64,000 nt of DNA, from the NCBI GenBank assembly GCA_027493615.1, contig JAOSKK010000001.1:549629-613628 (forward strand), written 5' to 3'. The translations under genes were made by a program, and so were the position numbers. This document shows positions 31,732-41,866 of this stretch, piece by piece. The DNA is from Verrucomicrobiota bacterium (GTDB taxonomy: Bacteria; Verrucomicrobiota; Verrucomicrobiia; Limisphaerales; J093). The notes beneath the pieces were generated by a model that was given only the letters and a program-made list of their open reading frames with translations, ran no database searches and was not told the origin of the DNA. Every line of letters starts with the position of its first letter. The stretch's first letter is position 1.

Positions 31732-34700
31732 TCACCGCGCCGTGCCGGGCGTGGCCGGGACGGCGGGTGGAGCGGTCAGGCGATCGGCCGCGTCCGGGCC
31801 GGACGCGCGGTGGAACCGTTCCTTGACCTCGAAGAGGAAGCTCTCGAGGGCGAGCGGGTCTGGCGGTTCGCCGTTGAAGGTGAGTGTGAGGGTGGGCAGG
31901 CCTTCACGGGCCGAAGCATGGAACAGTTGGGCCTCGGCGATCTTGGTGGGCAGACACTCGAGGGGACCCACATTGATCGCACCGGCGATGTGGCGGGCGC
32001 GCCAGGCCTCGAGCGGGGCGCCGATGGTAAGGATGGCCTCACCTTCGAGCTCGGGCTGAAGGTAATCCCGCGCCGCGGTGACGGCCGCGGCGGCGCGCAG
32101 GCGGGGGGGCCAGTCCAGGCGCCGCGCCAGGAGGGTGTAGGCCCGGTCGTAGAGGGTTTCCTGCAAGGTTTGACTGAAGACGTGACGGAGCCGTGGCCAG
32201 CCGGCGCGCGGGCGTACGAGCTGGTTTGAGTATTCGAGGTTCTCGCTCAGCGGGGCGAGCAGCGCGCGGACGCCGTGCCGTTCGAGCGTGTCGGTGAGGA
32301 AGTGGTTGGCGAACGGGTCCAGCCGCACATAGATCTCGCCCACGACGAGGACCGTGGGCACGACGCGCGGGGTGCGGAGGGACGCGAATTCGTCGGCGGC
32401 CCGGGCGAGCAGGCGGCGGACGCCGAACCAACGACCGGTCAGCACTTCGGCCAGGCACCGGCGGGAGGACAGGAGACCTTTCCGGCGGCGTCACAGAGGC
32501 GGATGAGTTCGCCCAGGTACCGCTGGTAGGTGGCCTCGGCGCTGCCGCGAACCGACTCGACGGGCGCGACATCGAGGCGGGCGGCCTGGAGGAGGTCGTG
32601 GGCCATGAGGGCGACGACGGCGAGCCAGGCGAATCCGGGCGGGGTGCCGGCGAAGTACTCCTCGTCGCAGGGCGTCACGAGGTGGACGCGGTCGCGCCAG
32701 CCGAGTTCATCGAGCACGAGCCGGTCGAACCAGTGATACATGCCGAGCCGGCAGGGGCCCTGGCTGCGGGCCAGGGCGAGGGTGAAGTGGCGGTCCGGTT
32801 CGGCATAAAGCCGCTTGAGGAAATTGCCGAGGGTGAGGCACAGCGGGAGGCATTCCTTTCCGGACGTATGGCGGCGGCCGAGGCGAAGGGCTTCGGTGTC
32901 CGGGATGGGGAGGCTTTCGGCGGCCAGCCCGAAGGCCCGGAAACAGGCGGCGAGGACCGAGGGGCCGTGGCCCATCCAGGGCAGGAGGAGGGTGTCGCCG
33001 CGCCGGCGGACGGTCTCGAAGCAGGCCGGGCCGGTGGGCTCAGGCAGGGCCGGTACGGGCAGTGAACAGGGCCTGGCAGAGGGGAAGTCCTGGTGGACGC
33101 AGTGGAGGAAGGCTTCGACGCGGGTGCGGGTGCCGGCGTCGCCGGCGTGGCCGTCGGTTTCAATGATGAGAAAGGGCTTGCCCTGCATCAGGTGGCTGCA
33201 GAAGGGCAGGCACAGGCTGTCCGGGCCGCAGGAGTAATTGCTGCAGAAGACGGCATAGGCGCCGGGTTGATGGCGGACGGCATGGGCGGTGCGCAGGATG
33301 CGGCGGCCGTGGCCCCAGTAGAGTTCGGTGTACTCGGGGGTGTCCGGTGGCAGGGGAAGGTCTCGCCGGGGAGGGCCAGGGCGCCTTGCTCGCGCAGGAT
33401 GACGGGGACGTTCGAATTGAGGACCGGGTTGTGGATGGTGTAGGGACGGCCGAGGATCACAACGGCGGGGATCTGATGGGAGCGGGCGAAGGCCAGGGCG
33501 CGTTGTCCGATGGCTTGGACGCGATCATCGAACGTGCGTTGTTCCTCGACGGCCTGCCGGTGCGCGCGGTGGCAGGCGGCTTCGTCTGCGCCCAGTCCCC
33601 GGGCGATCTGGCGGCAGGCCTCGAGGAGCGCAGGACCATGGAGGTGGTCGGGGCCGAAGTCCACGGGAGGCGAGAGCAACCGTCCGCCAAGGTCTGACTG
33701 CAGGTCCCAGCCGACGACGTCGGCGCCGGCTTGGGCGACGGGGCAGTTCACGGCCGGGAGACCTTCGCGGGCCGTCGGGAGGTGGCGGAGTCGCGGGATG
33801 AACACCCGCTCGGCGTCGGTGGCGGCAAGGGCGGCGGCGATGCCATGGAAGAGCTGGAGTGGGGCGCAAAACGGGACGTTGGACAGTTGGATGCCGCGTT
33901 TGAGCATGGCCCGGTCGGCGCGGCGGAGGATGATCAGGTCCTGGCCGAGCTCGTGGAGGAAACGGGCGAAGAAGGGGAAGTGGGTGGGCAGGAGGAATTC
34001 GTCAGTCACGGCCACGCGTGGTTTGCCCCGGCGGACGCCCAACCGCGCCGCCAGTTCGGCCATCAGCTCCTCGCGTTCGCGGAAGGGGTCAGGTGCCTCG
34101 GCCGGCAGGCGGCGGCGTTGGAACGCGCGGTCGTGCAGCCCGCAGGCACCGCCCCAGGTGAAACGGGCGGGCTGACCCGCGACGAGCGTGTGGAGCCGCT
34201 CGATCCGGCAGTGCTGGCTGGTGCCGCCGCAGCCAACCGTGGCGCGGCACGGGAAGGCGTCACGACTGGTGACGCGGGCGGACAGGAAGCGATCGAGCTC
34301 GAGTCCTGCTCCGGCGTGGGAGGGCAGGGCGGTGCGGGCCAGAAGGGCGATGCCGAGCGCGCCCACGAGGCCGGGATGCGGGGGACAACCACTTCGACGC
34401 CGGTCTGGCGCGCCACCGCGGCGGCGAGGGCGTCCGAGGCGAACGGCATGCCTTGGCAGAACACGACGCGGCCCACGGGGCGGTTTCCCTTCACCCGGTG
34501 CAGGTAGTTCTGGATCACCGAGTCGTACAGGCCGGCGATGATGGCGGGTTGCTCGACGCCGCCGAGAACCGCCTGGTCGATCATCTCGGCCATGAACACC
34601 GAGCAGTGTTGGCCAAGGGAAACACCGTCCCGGGCCCGCAGGGCTTCGCGTTCCAGGTCGCGGACGCCCGTGACGCCTTGGAACTTGCGGCCCTGCTCCT

Positions 34701-36063
34701 CCAGGAACGAGCCAGTCCCCGCGCTGCAGGCCTCGTTCATGGCGCAGTCGATCACGCGGCCGTTGGCGAGCCGGATGTACTTCGCGTCCTGCCCGCCGAT
34801 CTCGAAGATCGTGTCCACCCGGGCGTCGTAGGAAACGGCGCCGGCGGCGTGGGCGGCGATTTCGTTGAGGAGGAACACCCGCTCAGCGCCATAGCAGGCG
34901 GTGAGGAGGGCGCCCGCGATTTCCCGCCCGCTGCCTGTGACGCCGAAGCCGCGGACCGGGCAGCGGCCGGCGGGGCTGGTGGCCCACTCGCGCACGAGGG
35001 CGAGGGCCGCGCCGACCGGGTCCCCGGCGGTGGGGCGGTAGTCCTGCCAGACAGGGGTGCCGTCGGGGCACGTGATGGCAATCGCTTTCGAGCCTGTGGA
35101 CCCTATGTCGAGGCCGAGGCAGACGGGAGGCTGGTCGCCGTTGACCGGCGGTTGGGGCGGTTCAGCGGGCAGGCGGCGCACCCGTTCAAGGGCGGTGGCC
35201 AGAGCGGGCACCCGCTCAAGGCGACGTGGTTCGGCGGGGCGAAGCAGTGGACCGGAGAGAGGTTGTGGGTCGGGATGGGTGGCCGCCACGAGCGCGCAGC
35301 CCAGCGCCTCGAGATAGAGACCGGCGTCCTCGGGCAGTTCGGCAAGGGTCATGCCCGATTGCTCCAGGTGCTGGCGGAAGCTTCGACGGATCCGCACGGA
35401 CTGGGCGACGCCGCCGATGAGCACGACGGGGTCCGGGCTGCGGCCGGGCTTGAGGAACGCCTGGACGTTCTCCCCCACGGCGTCGAAGCAGCCGGCGACG
35501 ATGCGGGCCCGCGGCTCGCCGCGGTTGGCCAGGTGGGTGACGTCGGTCTTGAGAATCACGGGGCAGCGCGCGGACAGCACGGCCGGGTGAGGTTCATCGG
35601 CGCAGAGGGCGTCCGCTTGCTCGACGGACAAGGACAGACGTTCGAGCAACTGCCGCAGGAAATTCCCCGTGCCCTGCGAGCAGCGGCTGTTCTGTCGCCA
35701 GACCTCGACGCCGTCGGGGCGGAGTTCGAGGACGGAGAACCCCCGGCTGCCGAGGGACACGACCGTGGCCGGGCGGTCGCCCAACAGGAAACGGCAGCCT
35801 CGTGCTTGCGCTTGTTTGACGGGGACGGCCGGCCAGCGGACCAGGCCTTGATAGGTGCCGGTGACCGCCGCGGCCGTGGCCTCGGGCCAAGCCCAGTCTT
35901 CAAGCAGCGTTTCGAGGGCCCGCGCGGGGTCCTTGTGGTGCTCGAGTCGCTGGCGTCGCCGCCACTCGAGACCCCGAGGGCCCGGACCTACCTCGACCAG
36001 TTTGATGGTTTCGCTGCCCACGTCCAGGCCGAGGAACCTGCTGGACGATGATGCCGGCCCCAT
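31732..36063 (-). CDS. Large BadF/BcrA-type acyl-CoA dehydratase activase with DUF2229
   Basis: About 1440 residues once joined, the size of the fused activase/DUF2229 family. Two ASKHA ATPase modules: the first at residues ~10-290 (FLGLDVGSETIKLVEVG, SQGTGNFLRQLLERL), the second at ~355-620 (LGLDIGSTGSKAIAI, EIGGQDAKYI, the Cys-containing CSAGTGSFLEEQG). A DUF2229 part follows (DEFLLPTHFPFFARFLHELG, ILGRPYTIHNPVLN, CSNYSCGPDS), and a C-terminal HgdB-like region (GEIYVRLDPFANHFL). One-base losses at 34380-34384, 33353-33356 and 32463-32465 break the frame. Characterised relatives inject electrons into 2-hydroxyacyl-CoA dehydratases; for the fused form the reaction is not established, and no dehydratase gene is adjacent. 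Confidence 0.85.
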
Positions 36064-36212
36064 CGTCCGAGGGTCGCGGCCCGAAACGGCCCGCCGCCGA
36101 GGCTGCACCATGGTGTTCACGGGCGGCAGTGTAAGGGTAAAGGGTCCGGAGAGGGAATTGATTCTGCACGCTTGCCTACCGTCCCGGCTTGATGGGGGGA
36201 TCCCGTCCACAG

Positions 36213-36283
36213 GCTTCGTGGCGCCCACACTGCCGGCCAAGCGCGGAGCGTGTGGAGTGCGCCGACTTCCAGCGGCGCTTTGC
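36213..36283. repeat. Dispersed inverted repeat, family P1, copy 3
   Basis: The right arm GCGTGTGGAGTGCGCCGACT, then TCCAGCGGCGCTTTGCG (36248-36283) matches the other copies closely; the left arm (GGCTTCGTGGCGCCCACAC, 36213-36231) is shorter. It lies in the 377-base divergent spacer between the activase and cysT. Confidence 0.65.
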
Positions 36284-36311
36284 GTTCTGTATCCCAACAT
36301 GACAATCTTGA

Positions 36312-36340
36312 TTGACATAGTTGTCTTTACCTCTAATTTT
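36312..36340 (+). promoter_or_regulatory. Possible promoter of the cys operon
   Basis: TTGACA at 36312-36317 is followed after 16-17 bases by an AT-rich TAATTT/AATTTT at 36334-36340, in an otherwise GC-rich spacer. A small GCCCG-TTG-CGGGC hairpin (36349-36361) and two direct copies of GCTAACG (36415-36421, 36433-36439) lie between it and the cysT ATG. I recognise no known riboswitch here. Transcription start is not proven. Confidence 0.35.
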
Positions 36341-36440
36341 CGAGGCGTGCCCGTTGCGGGCCATGCCCTGGGTACGAGCGACAAATGCGTTGCGTGAGAG
36401 AGTCCGTTTCCTAAGCTAACGACGTCTTCTGTGCTAACGG

Positions 36441-37265
36441 ATGGCTGTACGATCGTTCAACGTCCTGCCCGGCTTCGGCCTCAGCCTGGGTTACACGCTC
36501 AGTTACCTGGGCGTCATCGTGCTGTTGCCCATCGCCGGTCTGTTCTGGAAGCTGCTGGACCTGTCGTGGTCGGAGTTCTGGGCCGTCGCCACCCACGAAA
36601 GGGCGTTGGCGGCCTACAAGCTGACGTTTGGCGCCTCCTTGATTGCGGCGCTTACGAACGCGGTGTTCGGGACGTTGGTGGCGTGGGTGCTCGTCCGGTA
36701 CGAGTTCGCCGGCAAACGGTTCCTGGACGCGCTGGTTGATTTTCCCTTTGCGTTGCCCACCGCCGTGGCGGGCTTGACGCTTTCGGACCTGTTTGGGGCC
36801 AACGGCTGGCTGGGGCGGTGGCTTGTGCCCTTGGGGATCGAGGGGTCGTTCAGCCGGCTGGGGGTGGTGATTGCGCTGACGTTCATCGGTCTGCCCTTTG
36901 TGGTGCGCACCCTGCAGCCGGTGCTGCAGAACTTCGAACGCGAGGTGGAAGAGGTGGCGGCCACGCTGGGGGCCAGTCGGTTGCGCACGTTCCTGAGCAT
37001 CATTGCCCCCACGGTGCTGCCGGCGGTCCTGACGGGCTTTGCGCTGGCGTTCGCCCGGGCCATTGGCGAATACGGCTCGGTCATCTTCATCGCCGGCAAC
37101 CAGCCGTACCATTCGGAGATCGCGCCTCTACTGATCGTCATTCGCCTTGAGGAATACGACTTCGCGGGCGCCATCGCCATCGCGGTGGTGCTGCTGGTGA
37201 TCTCCTTCCTCCTGCTCGGGGTGCTGAACCTCCTCGAACGGTGGACCAGTGCCTGGCAACACTGA
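36441..37265 (+). CDS. cysT: Sulfate/thiosulfate ABC transporter permease CysT (CysU)
   Basis: 274 residues with six to seven membrane helices. [19 protein letters not shown] is helix 1, [19 protein letters not shown] helix 2, and the EAA loop that contacts the ATPase is [17 protein letters not shown] near residue 180. [18 protein letters not shown] is diagnostic of the CysT/CysW pair. It forms the inner-membrane channel with CysW. The ATG has no good Shine-Dalgarno; a GCTAACG repeat lies directly before it. It is the first gene of a plus-strand operon. Confidence 0.9.
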   Translation: MAVRSFNVLPGFGLSLGYTLSYLGVIVLLPIAGLFWKLLDLSWSEFWAVATHERALAAYKLTFGASLIAALTNAVFGTLVAWVLVRYEFAGKRFLDALVDFPFALPTAVAGLTLSDLFGANGWLGRWLVPLGIEGSFSRLGVVIALTFIGLPFVVRTLQPVLQNFEREVEEVAATLGASRLRTFLSIIAPTVLPAVLTGFALAFARAIGEYGSVIFIAGNQPYHSEIAPLLIVIRLEEYDFAGAIAIAVVLLVISFLLLGVLNLLERWTSAWQH

Positions 37266-37276
37266 CGCGGTCGCCC

Positions 37277-38212
37277 ATGGCTGGACTACTCCCCTCCCGA
37301 ATGCGCGCTGCCGAGACCGCCTCCCGCGGTCCGGAGGAGGTCGGCTGGGTGCGGCGGGTCCTGATCGGCCTGGCCACGGTGTTCCTGGCGGTCTTTCTCC
37401 TGCTGCCGCTGGTGAACGTCTTCTGGCAGGCGCTGGCCAAGGGCTGGGGTGTCTACGCCGCCGAGCTGGCCGAACCGCACACGCTCGCGGCGGTCAAGCT
37501 GACGCTGCTGGTGGCGGTGATCACGGTGCCGCTCAACACGGTCTTCGGTGTGGTGGCGGCCTGGGCGATCACCAAGTTCGAATTCCGCGGCAAGGCCTTC
37601 CTGGTCACCCTGATTGACCTGCCGTTCTCGATCTCGCCGGTGGTTGCGGGCTTGATCTATCTCGTCATGTTCGGGCTCCAGGGCCACCTCGGGCACTGGC
37701 TGCAGGACCGCGGCATCCAGATCGTGTTTAACGTCCCTGGCATCGTGCTGGCCACGCTCTTCGTGACCTTCCCGTTCGTGGCGCGCGAGCTCATCCCCGT
37801 CATGCAGGCCACCGGCGCTGACCAGGAGCAGGCGGCCCTGACGCTCGGGGCCAGCGGATGGACGACCTTCTGGCAAGTCACGCTCCCCTCGGTCAAGTGG
37901 GGCTTGCTCTACGGCATCATCCTCTGCAATGCCCGGGCGATGGGCGAGTTCGGGGCCGTTTCGGTGCTCTCCGGCCACATCGCCGGGAAGACGGACACGG
38001 TGCCGCTGCGGGTGGACAAGCTGTACCACGAGTACAACGCCACCGGCGCCTTTGCCGTGGCCAGCCTGCTCGCGATCCTGGCCCTTCTGACGCTGGTCCT
38101 GAAGTCGTTCCTCGAATGGAAACAGCAGCGGGCTTTCGCCCTCGCCCAGCGTGTGGTGCCGGCGGAGCCCGCGCCCGCGGAACCCCGGGAGCCGCGCGTC
38201 CGGCCTTCCCCT
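37277..38212 (+). CDS. cysW: Sulfate/thiosulfate ABC transporter permease CysW
   Basis: About 312 residues. It has the CysW signature segments [20 protein letters not shown], the EAA loop [34 protein letters not shown] and [19 protein letters not shown]. As given, the frame has no stop and continues through a Pro-rich stretch (residues ~295-325) straight into cysK, making one open frame of 37277-39214. If one base is missing in the Pro-coding part, a TGA at 38210-38212 ends CysW at a normal length, 41 bases before the cysK ATG. Given how often such losses occur in this window I favour two proteins. The ATG at 37277 is 11 bases after the cysT stop. Confidence 0.85.
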
Positions 38213-38241
38213 GATCCCTCGGTCCAAACCCCAACCCATCC

Positions 38242-38250
38242 AGAAAGGAA
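38242..38250 (+). promoter_or_regulatory. Shine-Dalgarno of cysK
   Basis: The sequence AGAAAGGAA ends three bases before the ATG at 38254. It is one of the better ribosome sites in the window and supports independent translation of CysK, even though the open frame of cysW runs through it. Confidence 0.7.
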
Positions 38251-38253
38251 ATC

Positions 38254-39214
38254 CATGGCTCGCATCTACGACGACATCACCGGCACCATCGGCAACACCC
38301 CGTTGGTGCGCCTGAACCGGGTCGCCAAGAACCACGGCGCCCGGGCCGAAATCCTCCTCAAGCTCGAGTTCTTCAACCCGCTGGGCAGCGTCAAGGACCG
38401 CATCGGCGTCGCGATGATCGAGGAAGGTGTGCGCACGGGGCGGATCACGCCCGACACCATCCTGATCGAACCCACCAGCGGCAACACCGGCATCGCCCTC
38501 GCTTTCGTCGCCGCCGCCCGCGGTCTCAGGCTCATTCTCACGATGCCCGAGACCATGAGTCTGGAGCGGCGGAAGCTCCTCAAGATCCTGGGCGCGAAAC
38601 TGGTGCTCACGGAGGGCGCGAAAGGCATGCGCGGCGCCGTGGCCCGGGCCGAGGAATTGCGGGCGCAGATCCCGAACAGCGTCATTCCCCAGCAGTTCGC
38701 CAACCCCGCCAACCCGGAGATTCACCGCCGCACGACCGCCGAGGAGATCTGGCGCGACACCGATGGCCGGGTGGACATCGTCGTGGCCGGCATCGGCACC
38801 GGCGGGACCATCACCGGCGTTGCCGAGGTCCTTAAGCCGCGCAAGCCCACCTTCCGTGCTGTTGGCGTGGAACCGGCCCGTTCGCCCGTGCTTTCCGGCG
38901 GCGCTCCCGGCCCGCACAAGATCCAGGGCATCGGGGCCGGCTTCGTCCCCGACGTGCTCAACACCGCCATCCTCGACGAGATCATCCAGGTGAAGGAGGA
39001 GGATTCGGGCCCGATCTCGAAGGCGGTGAACCAGCTCGAGGGCATCCCCGTGGGGATTTCCAGCGGTGCCGCCATCTGGGCCGCCCTGCAGCTTGCCCAA
39101 CGACCCGAGAACGACGGCCGCCAGATCGTCGTCATTGTCCCGTCTTGCTGCGAACGGTACCTGTCCTCCTGGCTGTTTGCCGACCTCAGCGTCGAGAGCG
39201 ATCCGGTGCCCTGA
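38254..39214 (+). CDS. cysK: Cysteine synthase (O-acetylserine sulfhydrylase)
   Basis: 319 residues. The protein starts [19 protein letters not shown]. The PLP lysine is in [13 protein letters not shown], the phosphate loop in [11 protein letters not shown], and the substrate loop [10 protein letters not shown]. It makes cysteine from O-acetylserine and sulfide in the cytoplasm. The C-terminus [16 protein letters not shown] is somewhat longer than E. coli CysK. The next gene begins four bases after its stop. Confidence 0.95.
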
Positions 39215-39217
39215 GCG

Positions 39218-40374
39218 ATGAGCCTCCCTCACTCCGGCGGCTTCACCACGCGCGCCGTCCATACGGGTCGCGGTTTTGCCGGCACGACCGGCGCCGTGAT
39301 GCCCCCTGTGTTCCTCACCGCCACTTTCGCGAGCGGGAACCCGGATGGCTTCGACTACACCCGGTCGGGGAACCCGAACTTCCGTCTCCTCGAGCAAACG
39401 GTCGCGTCGCTGGAAGGTGCCCGGCACGCCACTGCCTTTGCCAGCGGCGTGTCCGCCATCACGGCCGTGGTCTCGACCCTGCGGAGCGGCGACCGGATTG
39501 TCGCGGAACAGAACCTGTATGGCTGCACCTACCGCCTGTTCGAACGCGTCTTTGCCAAGTTCGGCCTCGACGTGACCTACGCCGATCTGGCCGAGCCGGC
39601 GAACTGGGACGAGATCCGTCGTCGCCGCCCGCGTTTGGTCTGGCTCGAAAGCCCCACCAATCCGCTGCTCAAGGTCCTGGACCTGGCGGGTCTCAGCGCC
39701 GTGGCCAGCGAGGTGGGAGCGACCACTGTGGTGGACAACACGTTTGCGTCGCCCTACCTCCAACAGCCCCTTGCCCTGGGTGCCACCCTGTCCCTTGCCG
39801 CCACGACCAAGTACCTGAACGGTCACAGCGACTGCCTGGGGGCGTGGTGGCCACGAACGATCCGGTGTGGCACGAGCAGATGGTATTCGCCCAGAAAGCC
39901 CTGGGCCTCCAGCCGGGGCCCTTCGACGCCTGGCTGACCACCCGCGGGGTCCGGACGCTCGCGCTGCGCATGGAACGGCACTGCGCCAACGCGCTCGCCT
40001 TGGCCGCGTGGCTCGAAACCCGTCGCGGCGTCCGCCACGTCCGGTACCCGTTCCTCTCCAGTCACCCGCAACACGACCTTGCCCGCCGCCAGATGCGCGC
40101 CGGCTCGGGCCTCGTCACCTTCGAGCTCGAGGCGTCGGTCGAAGCGACGCTCGCGTTCTGCCGGCGCCTCCGCTGCTTTACGCTCGCCGAGAGCCTCGGC
40201 GGTGTCGAAAGCCTGGTGTGTCACCCGCCTTCGATGACGCACGCCTCCGTGCCCCCGGATGTCCGCCGTCGTGTCGGCATCGCCGACGGCCTGGTCCGGT
40301 TGTCCGTCGGCATTGAAGACGTGGACGACTTGCGTGCCGATCTCGAGGCCGCCCTCAGCGAGGTGCTCGGGTGA
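39218..40374 (+). CDS. Trans-sulfuration PLP enzyme (cystathionine gamma-synthase/lyase family)
   Basis: About 385 residues. It follows the Cys/Met metabolism family: GFTTRAVHTGRGF, PPVFLTATFAS, FDYTRSGNPN, the cofactor loop ASGVSAITAVVSTL, WLESPTNPLLKV, the PLP lysine in TKYLNGHSD, SLGGVESLVCHPPSMTHA, and RLSVGIEDVDDL near the end. It joins or cleaves homoserine esters, cysteine or cystathionine; the direction cannot be told from sequence. A one-base loss in the G run 39838-39842, just after the PLP lysine, breaks the frame. The following gene starts at a GTG overlapping its stop (GTGA). Confidence 0.9.
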
Positions 40375-41866
40375 AGCCGCGCGACCTCCTCACGACGCCG
40401 CGTTGGGAAGGCGCGGATCTGGGCGAGCCGTTGCCGGATTCCGTGCACGCGGTCTCCGTCGCGCTGCCACGCTGGCAGGACGTGGTTGGTTATGAAGAGA
40501 AGCGGCCCGAGGTGCTGGTTCACCTGCGCCAGGATACCCGCGTTTCCTCATCCATCCGCTGGTCCTCGAGGCGGGCCGGACGCTCGCGCCCGACCAGCCC
40601 TGCCTCCCCTTTCCCTCACCCGCCAAGGCCCACGCCGGTGCCGCGTTCGTCACCCGGACCACGGGCGCGCCGGCGGAGGTCGTCCAGCAGCGGGTCTCGC
40701 CGGGGTGCGCACCAACCTGGCTGGCGAACCCGCCTTGCGCGCCTTCTGGCAGCACACCGGCTGGATCGTCTCGAGCCGTCAGGCGGAGGCCTGGCTGGCC
40801 GGTGAACCGGCCCCGGCCGAAACCCCGGAGATCCTCCGGTCCCTGCGCCGGCAGCTTGCCGCCTGGTACGACTGCGCCGAGGACGACGTGTTTCTCACGC
40901 CGACGGGGGATGGCGGCCCAGGCCACCGCTCTCGAGGCGGTCTGCCACCGCACCCCTGGGCGGCCCACCGCACAACTGGGCTTCCCATACGTGGACACCC
41001 TCAAGCTCCAGGAGAAGTTCGGGCACGGCGCCCATCTGTTGCCCGCGCTCGAACGGATTGCCGAGGACCTCGAGGCGAAGCTGCGGCGCAGCCCGCTGGC
41101 GGCCTGCTTTTGCGAAATCCCCGGCAACCCGCTGTTGGGTTCGGCTGACCTGGCGCGCGTCACGCCGGTCGTGCGTCGTCATCGGGTGCCGCTGGTCGTG
41201 GACGACGTTGTCGCCACCCCGTTGAACGTGGACCTCCGCCCGCATGCCGACCTCATCGCGACCAGTCTGACGAAGTACATCGTTGGCACCGGCGACGCCA
41301 TGGGCGGGGCCGTGGTCTGCAACCCGCGCTCCCCGTATTACGCCGCTCTGAAGTCGCGGGTCCAGGCCGCCCACGAAGAGTTGATGTGGGGGAGCGAAGC
41401 CCGTGTGATCGAACAGCAGGCCCGCACGTTCCCGGAGCGGATGCGGCGCCACAACGCGAACGGGCTGTTCATCGCCGAGCGTCTGCGTCAGCATCCGGCC
41501 ATCGAGCGCGTCTGGTATCCCCGCTGGGAGTTCCAGGACCGTTACGAGGCGGTGCGGCGTCCGGATGGCGGCTGGGGGTCCCTGGTGACGTTCCTGCCCC
41601 GGGAGGCCGTGGTGGCTTCGCCGCGCTGCTACGATCAGCTCGCGCTGTGCAAGGGGCCGAGTCTCGGGACGGTGTTCACGCTGGCCTGTCCGTTCACGCT
41701 CCTGGCGCACTACGGCGAGCTCGCGTGGGCGGAGGCGTGCGGTGTGTCGCGTCACCTCATCCGCCTCTCGGTCGGCCTGGAAGAGCCGGAGTGGATCTGG
41801 GCCCGAGTCGCGCGCGCTTTGGGCGGGGCGGCCGTTGCGGCGGCCGATCCCCGCGCAGCGTCATGA
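40371..41866 (+). CDS. Cystathionine gamma-synthase-like PLP enzyme with extended N-terminus (fungal-type)
   Basis: About 498 residues joined. The N-terminal ~150 residues (HAVSVALPRWQDVVGYEE, GYPRFLIHPLVLEAG) resemble the extension found in fungal O-succinylhomoserine cystathionine gamma-synthases rather than the short bacterial MetB. The PLP fold follows: TPTGMAAQATALEAV, DDVVATPLNVDLRPHADLI, PLP lysine in TSLTKYIVGTGDAMGG, and RLSVGLEEPEWIW at the end. Frame breaks: 40532-40533 (one G lost), 40702-40705 (one lost), 40905-40909 (one gained). It probably makes cystathionine or homocysteine from a homoserine ester. Its stop overlaps the cysA start (ATGA). Confidence 0.8.

Noticed and set aside
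36312..36440. SAM riboswitch before cysT
   Set aside because: I could not find the conserved core of the SAM-I, SAM-II or SAH classes; only a promoter-like motif and short repeats are visible.
37286..39826. Open frame of 846 codons on the minus strand
   Set aside because: Antisense to cysW, cysK and the first trans-sulfuration gene, all clearly coding; composition (Gly/Asp/Arg/Gln-rich) is that of a shadow frame.
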